Shown: positions 7,441 through 21,211 of the stretch, piece by piece
How positions within the stretch are numbered: position 1 is the stretch's first letter
How the letters are laid out: each line of letters opens with the position of its first letter
The notes under the pieces: model-generated
The model's input: only the letters and a program-made list of their open reading frames with translations
Databases searched by the model: none
What the model was told of the DNA's origin: nothing
Source of the DNA: Methylomarinovum tepidoasis
GTDB taxonomy: Bacteria > Pseudomonadota > Gammaproteobacteria > Methylococcales > Methylothermaceae
Reading direction: 5' to 3'
Length of the DNA: 64,000 nt
Assembly: GCF_030294985.1 (NCBI RefSeq)
Contig: NZ_AP024718.1
Span: forward strand, 434,001 to 498,000
Position numbers and translations under genes: made by a program

Positions 7441-8765
7441 TGCCCTCGATTGATCCGGAACTGCGCCGCCCCGCCCAGCATCTGCTGCGCTTCATCGACT
7501 CCTCCCCCACCCCTTGGCACGCCGCCGCCGCCCTGGTGGAATGGCTGGAGGAAGAAGGCTTCAGCGCGCTCGACGAACGCAGCCCCTGGACCCTGGCACC
7601 GGGCGGGCGTCATTACGTGCTACGGGACGACTCCTCCCTGATCGCCTTCATCGTCGGCACCGACGACCCGGTCCGCGCCGGTTTCCGCCTCGTCGGCGCC
7701 CACACCGACTCACCCGGGCTGCGTCTCAAGCCCCGGGCGCCCCATACCGCCGATCCCATGCTGCGCCTGGGAGTGGAGATCTACGGCGGCCCGATCCTGG
7801 CCACCTGGACTGACCGCGATCTGAGCCTGGCGGGCCGGGTGGTGCTGCGGTCCGAGCCGCCGAGCGTATGCCTGGTGGACTTCGGCGAACCGCTGCTGCG
7901 GCTGCCCAACCTCGCCATCCACATGAACCGAAAGGTCAACGACGAAGGACTGAAGCTGGACAAACAGACCGAACTGCCGCTGCTGCTCGAGGTGCTCGCC
8001 GGCGAGCTGCCGCCGCAGGCGCGCTTCCGCCAACTGCTGGCCGAGCGGCTCGAGTGCGAACCGGACGCCATCGTCAGCTGGGAGCTGTCCGTGTACGACA
8101 CCCACAAGGGGGCCTTCTGGGGACCGGCGCAGGAATTCATCGCCGCCGCCCGCCTCGACAACCTGGCCTCCTGCCATGCCGCCATCCGCGCCCTGATCGC
8201 CGAGGAGGAAACCGCCGCGACCCGCGTCTGCGCCCTGTTCGACCACGAGGAGGTGGGTTCGGAAAGCTTCAAGGGCGCCGCCAGCAGTTTCCTCCGCGAC
8301 ACGCTGGAACGCATCGGCACCGCCCTGGGGCTGGACGGCCCGGCCCGCCAGCAGGCGCTGGCGGCCAGCTTCCTCGTCAGCGCCGACATGGCCCACGCCT
8401 ATCATCCCAATTTTCCCCAGGGCTACGACGGCGAACACAAAGTCCGAGTCAACGGCGGCCCGGTCATCAAGACCAACGCCAACCTGCGCTACACCACCGA
8501 AGCCCTGTCACAGGCTTTGTTCATCGGCTGGTGCGAGGAGGCCGAAGTGCCGTGGCAGCATTACGTCCACCGCACCGACCTGCCCTGCGGCTCCACCATC
8601 GGCCCCCTGACCTCAGCCCGGCTCGGGGTACGCAGCATCGACGTGGGCAATCCCCTGTGGGCCATGCACAGCGTGCGCGAGAGCGCGGGAGTCGTCGATC
8701 ACGCCTGGATGATCCGGGTGCTGGAGCGCTTCTTCGCCTGCCCGCTACTGCCGGTCAGCGGTTGA
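7441..8765 (+). CDS. apeB: M18 family aspartyl/general aminopeptidase
   Basis: This 441-residue protein has the M18 metal-site residues in order: His in GAHTDSPGLRLK, Asp in AARLDNLASC, Glu pair in FDHEEVGS, Asp in SADMAHAYHPN and His in WAMHSVRES. The family makes cytosolic dodecameric zinc peptidases that release N-terminal acidic or neutral residues from peptides. I start it at 7441 (MPSIDPELRRPAQHLL) where the family homology begins, with AGGAACAGGA upstream. An earlier in-frame ATG at 7398 lies inside the end of tnpB. Convergent with the GIY-YIG-like gene. Confidence 0.92.
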
Positions 8766-8767
8766 GC

Positions 8768-9178
8768 TTAAAGCTTATTGTTCCACTCCGGTTCAAACCG
8801 TTGGATCAAGGGATTCTCAAATCCCTTGATCTGATCCACGTCCATCCCGTCCAGCCGCAACCGCACTTTGGGGATCCAGGCAAAAATCCGGACCGCTTGT
8901 CCCGCTTGCAGACAATTTTTAATCAAACCAACGATTCGCTCATTGGTTCCGGCCCCAACAAGTCCTTGATAGCGGCCCATCCGGTCTTTGAGTGTGGTCT
9001 TTTCACTCTCACAGATGCCAATGTATCGGATGCTATCGTTTACAACGAAGGCATAGATGGCACGCACATCCGCCAACCGTTCAAGGCGGAATCGGACCTG
9101 GCTTTTCAAGCTTGCATCCAAAGCGCAATATCCAGCCTCGGTGAAACCAAAAGCTTCAAGCTCTGCCAAGCAGCTCAT
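8768..9178 (-). CDS. GIY-YIG-like nuclease domain protein
   Basis: The 136-residue product starts at the ATG inside the TAATG overlap with the purD stop, which implies translational coupling. Residues around 40-55 read RAIYAFVVNDSIRYIGICES, resembling the paired beta strands of the GIY-YIG fold, followed by TLKDRMGRY with a possible catalytic Arg. A distal Glu (NERIV) and an Asn near the C terminus could complete the site. It could be a small endonuclease or a structural relative without activity. A link to purine synthesis is not obvious. Confidence 0.6.
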   Translation of the reverse strand: MSCLAELEAFGFTEAGYCALDASLKSQVRFRLERLADVRAIYAFVVNDSIRYIGICESEKTTLKDRMGRYQGLVGAGTNERIVGLIKNCLQAGQAVRIFAWIPKVRLRLDGMDVDQIKGFENPLIQRFEPEWNNKL

Positions 9179-10455
9179 TACCGCGCCAATGCCCGCCAGC
9201 CGATGTCCCGGCGGTATTGCACGCCGGGCCAGTGGATGCGCTCCACCCATTCGTAGGCTTTATGCCGGGCCTCGGCGACCGTTTTCCCCAGGGCGGTGAC
9301 GCACAACACCCGGCCGCCGGCGGTGACCACCTTGCCGTCCACCAGCCGGGTACCGGCGTGGAACACCTTGAGGTCGTCGCGTTCCTCGGCAGGCAAGCCT
9401 TCGATGACGTCGCCGCTGCGGACCTTGCCGGGATAGCCCGCCGCCGCCATCACCACCCCGAGGGCGAAACGGGGGTCCCATTCGGGATTCAGGCCAGCCA
9501 GACCGCCTTCGACCCCGGCCAGGCACATTTCCGCCAGATCGCCGCGCAACCGCATCAGGATCGGCTGGGTTTCCGGGTCGCCCATGCGGCAGTTGAACTC
9601 CAGTACTTTGGGCTCACCGGCGGGGGTGATCATCAGGCCGGCGTACAGGAAGCCGGTGTAGGGCACACCGTCGGCAGCCATACCGGCGATGGTGGGATGA
9701 ATGACCTGATCGAGGATGCGCCGCTGGATTTCCGGAGTGATGACCGGTGCGGGCGAATAAGCCCCCATGCCGCCGGTGTTGGGGCCGCGGTCACCGTCGA
9801 GCAGTGGTTTGTGGTCCTGGGAGGTGGCCAGGGTGAGGATGTTCTCGCCATCGGCCATGACCATGAAGCTGGCCTCCTCACCTTCGAGGAACGCTTCCAC
9901 CACCACCCGGCGGCCGGCCTCGCCGAACACGCCGGCAGCCATCATGTCGCGCACCGCGGCGATGGCCTCGTCCTCGCTGCGGGCCACCACCACGCCCTTG
10001 CCGGCGGCCAGACCGTCGGCCTTGACCACGATGGGCGCCCCACAGCGACGGATGTGGGCGATGGCCGCCTCCGGCTCGGTGAAAGTCGCATACCGGGCGG
10101 TGGGAATGCCATGGCGCTGCATGAAGTCCTTGCAGAAGGCCTTGGAGCCCTCGAGGCGGGCGGCGGCCCGGGTCGGGCCGAAGCAGCGCAGCCCCCGCTG
10201 GCGGAACACATCGACGATCCCGGCCACCAGCGGCGCCTCGGGACCGACGACGGTGAGATCGATGCCCTCGGAAGCGGCGAAATCGGCCAAAGCGGGCAGA
10301 TCGGTGGCGTCGATGGCCACGTTGTCGATGCCCGGTTCCAGGGCGGTGCCGGCATTGCCCGGCGCCACATAGACCCGCTTCACCCCGGAGGAGTGAGCCA
10401 TCTTCCAGGCCAGGGCATGCTCACGGCCGCCACTGCCGACGATCAGTATTTTCAA
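9178..10455 (-). CDS. purD: Phosphoribosylamine-glycine ligase (GAR synthetase)
   Basis: The 425-residue protein begins MKILIVGSGGREHALAWK, the PurD N terminus, and has VVGPEAPLVAGIVD, the ATP-grasp Gly-Lys segment VVKADGLAAGKGVVVA, QDHKPLLDGDRGPNTGGMGA and LEFNCRMGDPETQ with the metal-binding Glu and Asn. It joins glycine to phosphoribosylamine in the second step of purine synthesis. It lies 21 bases after a small lipoprotein gene of the chaperone operon and overlaps the downstream GIY-YIG-like gene. Confidence 0.97.
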   Translation of the reverse strand: MKILIVGSGGREHALAWKMAHSSGVKRVYVAPGNAGTALEPGIDNVAIDATDLPALADFAASEGIDLTVVGPEAPLVAGIVDVFRQRGLRCFGPTRAAARLEGSKAFCKDFMQRHGIPTARYATFTEPEAAIAHIRRCGAPIVVKADGLAAGKGVVVARSEDEAIAAVRDMMAAGVFGEAGRRVVVEAFLEGEEASFMVMADGENILTLATSQDHKPLLDGDRGPNTGGMGAYSPAPVITPEIQRRILDQVIHPTIAGMAADGVPYTGFLYAGLMITPAGEPKVLEFNCRMGDPETQPILMRLRGDLAEMCLAGVEGGLAGLNPEWDPRFALGVVMAAAGYPGKVRSGDVIEGLPAEERDDLKVFHAGTRLVDGKVVTAGGRVLCVTALGKTVAEARHKAYEWVERIHWPGVQYRRDIGWRALAR

Positions 10456-10476
10456 TGCACGTTCTCCCTTGTCGTA

Positions 10477-10905
10477 TCAGTATCCTGGTGTGAATTTTTC
10501 GCCCTCGCAGACCTCGCGGATGCGGTCCTTCACCAGACGCCCTCCCTGCCAGATCCGCTCGTGGACCTTATGGCAATGGGTCTTGGCGTCGTAGCCCATC
10601 GGCCGGGCCTCGACCCGCTGCCAGCCGTCGGTGCTCTGGTAGGCCACCGGTCGGTTGCTCATCGCCGCCTCGCGGGCGGCCCGAGCGGCGATCTCGGTGG
10701 TGATCGCCCCCAGAGCGCTTCCCAGGGCGCCACCGATCACGGCACCGCGCCAACGGTTGTGTTTGTCGATCAAAGCCCCGGCCGCCGCTCCGATGGCCGC
10801 TCCGGTAGTCCCGCCCTGATAGGTGTAGGGGTTGGTGGTACAGGCGCCCGTCAGCATCAGAAAGCTGCCAAGCACGAATCCGGCGATCGTCTTACGCTGC
10901 CACAT
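10477..10905 (-). CDS. Glycine-zipper lipoprotein
   Basis: The 142-residue product begins MWQRKTIAGFVLGSFLMLTGACTTNPY, a lipoprotein signal with lipobox LTGAC. It is followed by a Gly/Ala-rich zipper (TTGAAIGAAAGALI, then GAVIGGALGSALGA) that could insert in or lie on the outer membrane. The C-terminal half (YDAKTHCHKVHERIW and GGRLVKDRIREVCEG) has two cysteines that may pair. The ATG at 10905 has GGAGAA just upstream and overlaps the end of the zinc-ribbon gene by 14 bases. Function unknown; resembles Rick17-kDa/OsmB-type small surface antigens. Confidence 0.75.
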   Translation of the reverse strand: MWQRKTIAGFVLGSFLMLTGACTTNPYTYQGGTTGAAIGAAAGALIDKHNRWRGAVIGGALGSALGAITTEIAARAAREAAMSNRPVAYQSTDGWQRVEARPMGYDAKTHCHKVHERIWQGGRLVKDRIREVCEGEKFTPGY

Positions 10906-11547
10906 GGTTCTCCTCCGGTATCGTCGCGGGAAGCACCCAACCCAGTTCCACCGCCTCGCCGCCGCAATGCAGCCACAGGCCGGCATCCAGGCCGGCGAGG
11001 CGGACGATGGCGCTGAGATCACGGATGCACCGGGGAAGATTATCGACTTCCGTGAGGATCACGGCAAGGCGACCGTCAAGCAGCCAGTCGATGTGGTAAG
11101 GCGTCAGGAAGCGCCCGCCACCGTACTCGGCCTCCACCGCCACCTCGCTGCGGAAGGGCAGCGATCGGTTGGCCAGTTCGAGGGTCAGGGCCGCCCGATA
11201 CACGGGCGCGCGCAATCCCGCCCCCAGTTCGTAACGCACCCGGCAGGCGGCCTGCCACACGCCCTTGGCCAACGCCTGCAAGCGGGCGTCCGCCGGGGCG
11301 GCATACTGCCAGGGGCGCGCCAGCAATGCCGCCAGACGGGCACCCAGCGGGTCCTCACCATCCAGCTGCCTGGCCCGCTGCAACAGGCGGCGGGCCAGAG
11401 CCGGCTCCCCTGCCTGCAGTTGCTCCAACGCTTGGCGCAACAGGACCCTGGCCTGGCGGCGGGCCTGTTCGGCGGTGCTGAAATCGCTGCCGCAACGAGG
11501 ACAGACCGGATCGGTGAGGTGGGCGCGGCAGGCGGGACAGCGTTCCA

Positions 11548-11548
<1 letters not shown>
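10892..11548 (-). CDS. Zinc-ribbon protein of unknown function in the Hsp70 operon
   Basis: The 218-residue protein starts with a CPAC-x8-CPRCG zinc ribbon (MERCPACRAHLTDPVCPRCG). An Ala/Leu/Arg-rich helical stretch of TPR-like character follows (residues 25-80), then a unique C-terminal domain with VYRAALTLELANRS, LTPYHIDWLLDGR and AGLWLHCGGEAVELGWVLP. Its ATG overlaps the Hsp70 stop as TGATG, so it is translationally coupled to the chaperone. I do not recognise the family. The context suggests an accessory or substrate factor of the HscC-like system. Confidence 0.7.
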
Positions 11549-13251
<1,703 letters not shown>

Positions 13252-13254
13252 GAT

Positions 13255-13869
13255 TCACTCCTGTTCCGTTCGGTTGACGACGACTTCCGCCGGCCGCAGG
13301 ATTTCCTCGCCCCAGCGGTAGCCGGGCCGGGTCTCGGCCACCACCTCGCCTGCCGGGCGGCCGACATCGTGCACCACTTCCGCCACCCGCATGCAACGGG
13401 GCTCGAAGGGCCGGTCGAGGGTTTCGAGGCGGTGCACGTCCATACCTGCCAGGGCCTGATCGAGGCGCGTCAGCGTCAGTCGCTGTCCTGCTATGATGGC
13501 CCGCAGCCGGTCGAGTTCCTTTCCCAGCAGCCAGCGCCTGAACCAACCGGGCCGCCAGCGTTCCAGGGCCTCGACCCCGGCGGCAAGGCGATCACGCCAG
13601 TCGAGCACTTCCCGCAGCAGGGGCTCGAGAGCGCGGCGTCGAGCGCGCGCGAGCGCGTCCTCGTGGCGGGTGCTTTCCCGCCTCAAGGTTTCCAGCGCCT
13701 GCTGCAGACTGGTGAGCGTTTGCCTGGCCTGGCGGCTCTCGCCGCGGACCTCGGTGCGCAGCGCCGCCATTTCAGTCAACAATTGGGCCAGGCCGACTTC
13801 CGTTTCCGGCGTTTCGGGGTGCTCTTCGAGCAGCTGCTCGAAGGCCGCCAACAATTCAGCTTTGTCCAT
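13255..13869 (-). CDS. GrpE-like nucleotide exchange factor
   Basis: The 204-residue protein has a long N-terminal coiled coil (residues about 25-75, rich in Glu, Arg and Leu) and ends in a GrpE-like beta domain with RVAEVVHDVGRPAGEVVAETRPGYRWGEEILRPAEVVV, comparable to the GrpE C-terminal 'GY.l..rvlRpA.V.V' motif. Between them lies an unusual WRPGWFRRWLLGKELDRL insert. It would exchange ADP on the adjacent Hsp70. Its start overlaps the end of the J-like gene by 14 bases and it ends 3 bases before the Hsp70 ATG. Confidence 0.8.
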   Translation of the reverse strand: MDKAELLAAFEQLLEEHPETPETEVGLAQLLTEMAALRTEVRGESRQARQTLTSLQQALETLRRESTRHEDALARARRRALEPLLREVLDWRDRLAAGVEALERWRPGWFRRWLLGKELDRLRAIIAGQRLTLTRLDQALAGMDVHRLETLDRPFEPRCMRVAEVVHDVGRPAGEVVAETRPGYRWGEEILRPAEVVVNRTEQE

Positions 13870-14161
13870 CTTCCTGCACCTGTGCGCAGTCTCGCAACAA
13901 CGCCCGCAGCTGCGCCAGGGAAGGCCGGCCGGCCGGCAACGCCGCGGCGATTTTCTCCGGTTCCGTCACGTGGAACAACTGGTAGTGGATACGGCTGCGT
14001 TCGTCTTTGATCTGCTCGTAGGCCCATTGGATCTGCTGGAACGCCTCAGGCTCCCGTTCAGGGGGATGCCGCCGCACCTGGTCCAGATAGGCGCGGCGGA
14101 TGGTTTCGTCGCCGGCATCCGGCCCGATCTTCAGCACGGCATAAGGGTCTAAGGATTTCAT
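13856..14161 (-). CDS. Short J-domain protein with HPP in place of HPD
   Basis: The 101-residue product is little more than a J domain: LDPYAVLKIGPDAGDETIRRAYLDQVRRH opens helices I and II, and FQQIQWAYEQIKDE is helix III. At the essential HPD tripeptide it reads His32-Pro33-Pro34, confirmed from the codons, so the Asp that normally triggers Hsp70 ATPase is missing. No Gly/Phe region, zinc finger or client-binding domain is present. It is followed by an overlapping GrpE-like gene and preceded by a TPR gene, 12 bases away. Confidence 0.8.
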   Translation of the reverse strand: MKSLDPYAVLKIGPDAGDETIRRAYLDQVRRHPPEREPEAFQQIQWAYEQIKDERSRIHYQLFHVTEPEKIAAALPAGRPSLAQLRALLRDCAQVQEDGQS

Positions 14162-14173
14162 TTCATTTCGATC

Positions 14174-15943
14174 TCACGCTTTTTTGAACCAGCCCGTCAT
14201 CCATACACGGGCAGTTTCGAATATTTCCGCGGGCGACTGCGGAACCGGCGCGGCATCCGGCGTCTCCACCGGCGCCGGTGGAGCGGGATTGGCCGCCAGC
14301 AGGGCATCGATACGGGGGATCAGCCAATCCTGTCCCTGGACAGCTGCCGTTTCCGATGCCCTCACCAGTCGCTGCACCTCGATGAGATCCAGATTGCCGG
14401 GAACCCCGCGGCTCTTGGCCGCCAGGTCGAAATAAACCAGCCGGGGATCGCCTTCCCCCCAGGCCGGATGCCGGCGCACCAGATCCCGCAACCATTGCCA
14501 ACACTCCAACGTCAGCAAACGCTCGCCCAGAGCTTGCAGTTCATCCCAAGTCCAGGGCAGCGTCAACGCGCACTTGAAGTAGCGCCTGCCGACTGAAAAC
14601 AAACGCGAGACAGCTTCCGGATGATGCGCCGCCACCGCGGCCGCCTCGTCGAGCAGGGCCAACATCTGGGTCTTGTCAGGCGGCTGCCGGGAGGCCAGAT
14701 CCATCGCCTGTTTCAACGCCTTGATTTGGGTCTGAAGTTCGGCTTCCGGCCGCCCCAGGCGGATCTGCAGCAGAGCGATGAGCCAGTCCCCCCAGGGCGC
14801 CGGCGCCTGCTCGCGGGCACGGTAAAACTGGATTTCCGCCGAGGCCAGTCCCGCCTGTCGGCGGATGATGCCTTCCAGGGCCAGCAAGCGGGCCCGGTCC
14901 TTAGGCGTCTCAGCCAAACGTTCGACGGCGGCCACTTCCTTGCGGGCCAGATCGCCGCGGCCGGCCGCCAGCTGCCTGCCCACCTGAGCGACGACGGCAT
15001 CGAACAGGCGGCGGCGTGCCTTGCGGTCGAGAGGATTTCGGGCCAGGACCCGGCCGAACAGGCGGATGGCCTTCTTGTAGGCACCGCGCTCGAAAGCCGC
15101 CTCCGCCAGGGCGGCCAGAAAGGCATCATCCTCCGGGAACGTCTCCAAAGCCGCTTCCAGCACCTGGCGGCGGCGTTTGTGATTCCCGCACAGGCGGTAA
15201 TAATCGGCCAGTTCCAGCCAACTTTGGCGGCATTCGGGATCCAGGTGGCAAGCCAGAACCAGGCTGGGTTCGATTTCCGCCGCCGTCGGGCCGAAATGCC
15301 GCCGCGCCAGCACGGCCCGGTGCCGGGCCACAGCCGCGGCCCTCAGGGAGTCGCCGCGGGTCTGATAGACCTTGCCCAGCTGGACCCAGGTCTGGAAGGC
15401 CTCCCGGGGATCACCGTAACGCTCCAGATGCAGCGCCCGCAGACGCAGGCGGTCCAGCTCGTCCAAAGGGCCGAAATGGCGCTCGTAATCCTCCCGGCAC
15501 TGGGGGCAGTGAACCAGCAGCTGCTTCAGCAGATTCGGCCAGGACGGATCGTCATCCTTCCGGGCACGGGCTAACGCTTGGTGGAACAACGCCTCGGCGC
15601 CGGTCTTTGCAGGGCGCAGGGATTCCAGGAATGCCGGCGTCAGCCGGGCCGCTTCCCGGAAGGGCGAATCCTCCCCGATCCGGGCCAGCCGCTCCCCGAC
15701 CCGGCGCTGATCCCGGGGATGCCAAGCCAACGCGGACAGCCACCAGCGCAGATCCCGGTAGGGGGAGCGAAAGGGAATCTGCTTGAGCGCCGCCTCCATG
15801 GCCGCATCGTCTCCCCGGCAGAAGGCCTCGAGGGCGGTCTGGGCGGCCGGCAAGTACCGCGCCAGGGGAGAATCGGCCGGCAAGGCGGCGATCGCCGCCT
15901 CGTCGCCGGCCAAAGCCAACAGCGCCTGCCGCCGTGCGTCCAT
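14174..15943 (-). CDS. TPR-rich protein of the Hsp70 operon
   Basis: The 589-residue protein is almost all helical. TPR-like pairs are clearest at residues 170-330, for example AFQTWVQLGKVYQTRGDSLRAA, SWLELADYYRLCGNHKRRRQVL and AFLAALAEAAFERGAYKKAIRL. There is no signal peptide or membrane segment, so it is likely a cytoplasmic scaffold. It has a CPQC pair near residue 150 that might bind metal. It lies 1 base after gatB and leads the chaperone genes, suggesting it recruits clients or Hsp70 to a complex. No specific family recognised. Confidence 0.75.
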   Translation of the reverse strand: MDARRQALLALAGDEAAIAALPADSPLARYLPAAQTALEAFCRGDDAAMEAALKQIPFRSPYRDLRWWLSALAWHPRDQRRVGERLARIGEDSPFREAARLTPAFLESLRPAKTGAEALFHQALARARKDDDPSWPNLLKQLLVHCPQCREDYERHFGPLDELDRLRLRALHLERYGDPREAFQTWVQLGKVYQTRGDSLRAAAVARHRAVLARRHFGPTAAEIEPSLVLACHLDPECRQSWLELADYYRLCGNHKRRRQVLEAALETFPEDDAFLAALAEAAFERGAYKKAIRLFGRVLARNPLDRKARRRLFDAVVAQVGRQLAAGRGDLARKEVAAVERLAETPKDRARLLALEGIIRRQAGLASAEIQFYRAREQAPAPWGDWLIALLQIRLGRPEAELQTQIKALKQAMDLASRQPPDKTQMLALLDEAAAVAAHHPEAVSRLFSVGRRYFKCALTLPWTWDELQALGERLLTLECWQWLRDLVRRHPAWGEGDPRLVYFDLAAKSRGVPGNLDLIEVQRLVRASETAAVQGQDWLIPRIDALLAANPAPPAPVETPDAAPVPQSPAEIFETARVWMTGWFKKA

Positions 15944-15944
15944 C

Positions 15945-17381
15945 TCAGCCTTCCTGTAACTTCTTTCGTAGCAGTTCGTTGACCTGTTTGGGATTGGCCT
16001 TGCCGCCGGTGGCCTTCATCACCTGGCCGACGAAGAAGCCGAACAACTTGTCCTTGCCGGCGCGGTACTGTTCCAGCTGTTTGGGATTGGCGGCGATCAC
16101 CTCGTCGATGATCTTTTCGATGGCGCCGGTGTCGGTGATCTGCTTCAAGCCCTTCTCCTCGATCAGGGTGTCGGCGTCCTTGCCCGTCTCCCACATCAGC
16201 TCGAACACCTGCTTGGCGATCTTGCCGGAGATGGTGTCATCGGCGATGCGCTTGAGGAGAGCGGCGAGGCGGTCGGCGCTTACCGGGCTCGCCGCGATGT
16301 CGAGGCCGGCCTTGTTGAGGGCGCCGGACAGCTCCACCATGACCCAGTTGGCGACCAACTTGGGATCGACGCCCGCTTCTTTGACCACCTGCTCGTAGTA
16401 GTCGGAAATTTCGCGGGTGGCGGTGAGCACCTCGGCATCGTACGGTTTGAGGCCGTACCGGTCGATGAAGCGGTGGTAACGCTGCTCCGGCAGCTCCGGC
16501 AGCTCCCGGCGTACTTTCTCGATGAAATCGTCGCTGATGACCAGGGGCAAAAGATCGGGGTCGGGGAAGTAACGATAGTCGTTGGCTTCCTCCTTGGTGC
16601 GCATGGGGCGGGTTTCATCCTTGTCGGCATCGTAGAGACGGGTTTCCTGGACGATGGTGCCGCCGGATTCCAGGACCTCGATCTGGCGTTCGATCTCGTA
16701 GGCGATCGCCCGCTCGACGAAGCGGAACGAGTTGACGTTCTTGATCTCGGTGCGGGTGCCGAATTTCTCCGTCCCCTTCGGCCGCACCGAGACGTTGGCG
16801 TCACAGCGGAACGACCCTTCCTGCATGTTGCCGTCGCTGATGCCGAGCCACACCACCAGCTGATGCAGCTTCTTCATGTAGGCGACCGCTTCTTGCGGCG
16901 AGCGCAGGTCCGGCTCGGAGACGATCTCCAGCAGCGGGGTACCGGCACGATTGAGGTCGATGCCGGTCAGGCCATGGAAATCCTCGTGCAGGGACTTGCC
17001 GGCATCTTCTTCCAGATGGGCGCGGGTGATGCCGATGCGCTTTTCCCGGCCGTCCAGATGGATCGTCAGATGCCCCCTGCCCACCACCGGCAGCTCGTAC
17101 TGGCTGATCTGATAGCCCTTGGGCAGATCGGGGTAGAAGTAGTTCTTGCGCGCGAACACCGACCTTCGGGCGATTTCCGCCTCCACCGCCAACCCGAACC
17201 GGACCGCCAGGCGTACCGCCCTTTCGTTGAGCACCGGCAGGGTGCCGGGCATCCCCAGATCCAGGGCGCAGGCCTGGGTGTTGGGTTCGGCACCGTAAGC
17301 GGTGGAAGCCCCGGAGAAGATCTTGGATTTGGTAAGGAGCTGGACATGGATCTCCAGCCCGATGACAGGTTCCCATTCCAT
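15945..17381 (-). CDS. gatB: Glu/Asp-tRNA amidotransferase subunit B
   Basis: The 478-residue protein opens [23 protein letters not shown] and contains [46 protein letters not shown] and the C-terminal YqeY-like helical domain ending [13 protein letters not shown]. It is the tRNA-binding kinase subunit of GatCAB, which converts misacylated Glu-tRNA-Gln and/or Asp-tRNA-Asn to the correct amide form. It sits in the canonical gatC-gatA-gatB order, 24 bases after gatA. Confidence 0.98.
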   Translation of the reverse strand: MEWEPVIGLEIHVQLLTKSKIFSGASTAYGAEPNTQACALDLGMPGTLPVLNERAVRLAVRFGLAVEAEIARRSVFARKNYFYPDLPKGYQISQYELPVVGRGHLTIHLDGREKRIGITRAHLEEDAGKSLHEDFHGLTGIDLNRAGTPLLEIVSEPDLRSPQEAVAYMKKLHQLVVWLGISDGNMQEGSFRCDANVSVRPKGTEKFGTRTEIKNVNSFRFVERAIAYEIERQIEVLESGGTIVQETRLYDADKDETRPMRTKEEANDYRYFPDPDLLPLVISDDFIEKVRRELPELPEQRYHRFIDRYGLKPYDAEVLTATREISDYYEQVVKEAGVDPKLVANWVMVELSGALNKAGLDIAASPVSADRLAALLKRIADDTISGKIAKQVFELMWETGKDADTLIEEKGLKQITDTGAIEKIIDEVIAANPKQLEQYRAGKDKLFGFFVGQVMKATGGKANPKQVNELLRKKLQEG

Positions 17382-17405
17382 CGTGTCGATTCCTCTGCGA
17401 TTGGT

Positions 17406-18857
<1,452 letters not shown>

Positions 18858-18880
18858 GGCGATCCTTGGAAACGGTAAGT

Positions 18881-19168
18881 TCATTCGATGACTTTGGGAA
18901 CCAGATACAGGCCGTTTTCCACCGCCGGGGCGATGGCCTGGAACTTTTCCCGCTGGTTCGGTTCTGTGACCTCGTCGGGCCGCAGCCGCTGCGGCAGGTC
19001 GAGGGGATGAGCCATGGGCTCGACGGACTCGGTATCGACGGCATTCATCTGGGCGACGAAGTCCAGGATTCCGGACAGGTCATGGGCGTATTTCGCCGCC
19101 GCCGCGTCGTCGATGCCGATGCGGGCCAGCCAGGCGATCTGTTTGACTTCTTCGATGGAAAGAGACAT
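18881..19168 (-). CDS. gatC: Glu/Asp-tRNA amidotransferase subunit C
   Basis: The 95-residue protein [20 protein letters not shown], with the family tail [10 protein letters not shown]-like ([25 protein letters not shown]), stabilises GatA against GatB. It leads the operon; the start at 19168 has GGAG upstream, and the more distal ATG at 19216 adds an unlikely Cys-rich leader. It diverges from mreB across about 114 bases. Confidence 0.96.
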   Translation of the reverse strand: MSLSIEEVKQIAWLARIGIDDAAAAKYAHDLSGILDFVAQMNAVDTESVEPMAHPLDLPQRLRPDEVTEPNQREKFQAIAPAVENGLYLVPKVIE

Positions 19169-19258
19169 GGCGGACTCCTGCTCGAAAGCGTTTTTCATGC
19201 AGCAATCGCATATCATAATCCATCCCTTGCCCGATCCCCTATCCGGTTGTTAAAGTAA

Positions 19259-20326
<1,068 letters not shown>

Positions 20327-20338
20327 CGGCACCATACC

Positions 20339-21211
20339 TTGACCGCTAAACCCATCTTCACCCGCGGCCCGTCGCTGCCGGCCCGCCTGGCGTTGTGCGT
20401 GATCGCCTCGCTGACCCTGATGGCGGCGGACCACCACCACCGCCTCGATTGGGCGCGCCAGGCGCTGGCCTTCTGCGTCTATCCGGTCCAGTGGCTCGCC
20501 AGCGCCCCGGTCCGGGGCGCGGAAGCGCTGTCCGAACGGCTGGCCGCACACCAGGCGCTGGTGGCGGAAAATCAGGCCCTCAAACGTCAGGTCGCCGAAC
20601 TCAAACGCCGCACCCTCAAGTACGAGGCGCTCAAGAAGGAAAACGACCGCCTGCGCGCCTTTCTGGACAACTCCTTCAAGCTGGGCGAGCAGATGCTGGT
20701 GGCCGAGCTGCTGGCGGTCAATCTGGCCCCCTACGAGCACCGGGTGCTGGTCAACAAGGGCAACCAGTTCGGGGTGCACGTCGGCCAGCCGGTCGTGAGC
20801 GTCGACGGGGTGGTGGGTCAGGTGGTGCGGGTCACGCCACTGACGGCGGAGGTGCTGCTCATCACCGATCCCAACCATGCCATTCCGGTCCAGGTCAACC
20901 GCAACGGCCTGCGTGCCATCGCCGTCGGCAGCGGCGAGTACGACCACCTCGAACTGCCCAACCTGCCCAACAACGTGGACATCCGTCCCGGCGACCTACT
21001 GGTTTCCTCCGGTCTCGGCGGGGTGTTCCCCCAGGGCTATCCGGTGGCCCGGATCACCACGGTCGAACCGCAGCCGGGCAAACACTTCGCCAGGATCCAG
21101 GCCAAACCGACCGCTGCCCTCGACCGCATCCGCGAAGTGCTCATCACCTGGAGCCAGAACACGCCCTCCCCGTTCCTGCCGGCGTCCCCCGCTGATGCAG
21201 CCCGCCCTTGA
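20339..21211 (+). CDS. mreC: Rod shape-determining protein MreC
   Basis: The 290-residue protein has one N-terminal membrane segment (LALCVIASLTLMAAD), a coiled coil (ALVAENQALKRQVAELKRRTLKYEALKKENDRLR) and the two-barrel periplasmic domain with ITDPNHAIPVQVNRNGLRAI and GDLLVSSGLGGVFPQGYPVA. It links MreB to PBP2. The start is a TTG at 20339, 12 bases after mreB; no ATG lies near the expected N terminus. It overlaps mreD. Confidence 0.95.
   Translation: MTAKPIFTRGPSLPARLALCVIASLTLMAADHHHRLDWARQALAFCVYPVQWLASAPVRGAEALSERLAAHQALVAENQALKRQVAELKRRTLKYEALKKENDRLRAFLDNSFKLGEQMLVAELLAVNLAPYEHRVLVNKGNQFGVHVGQPVVSVDGVVGQVVRVTPLTAEVLLITDPNHAIPVQVNRNGLRAIAVGSGEYDHLELPNLPNNVDIRPGDLLVSSGLGGVFPQGYPVARITTVEPQPGKHFARIQAKPTAALDRIREVLITWSQNTPSPFLPASPADAARP

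Noticed and set aside
9217-11016. 599-residue plus-strand frame opposite purD
   Set aside because: Antisense shadow of purD and the lipoprotein gene.
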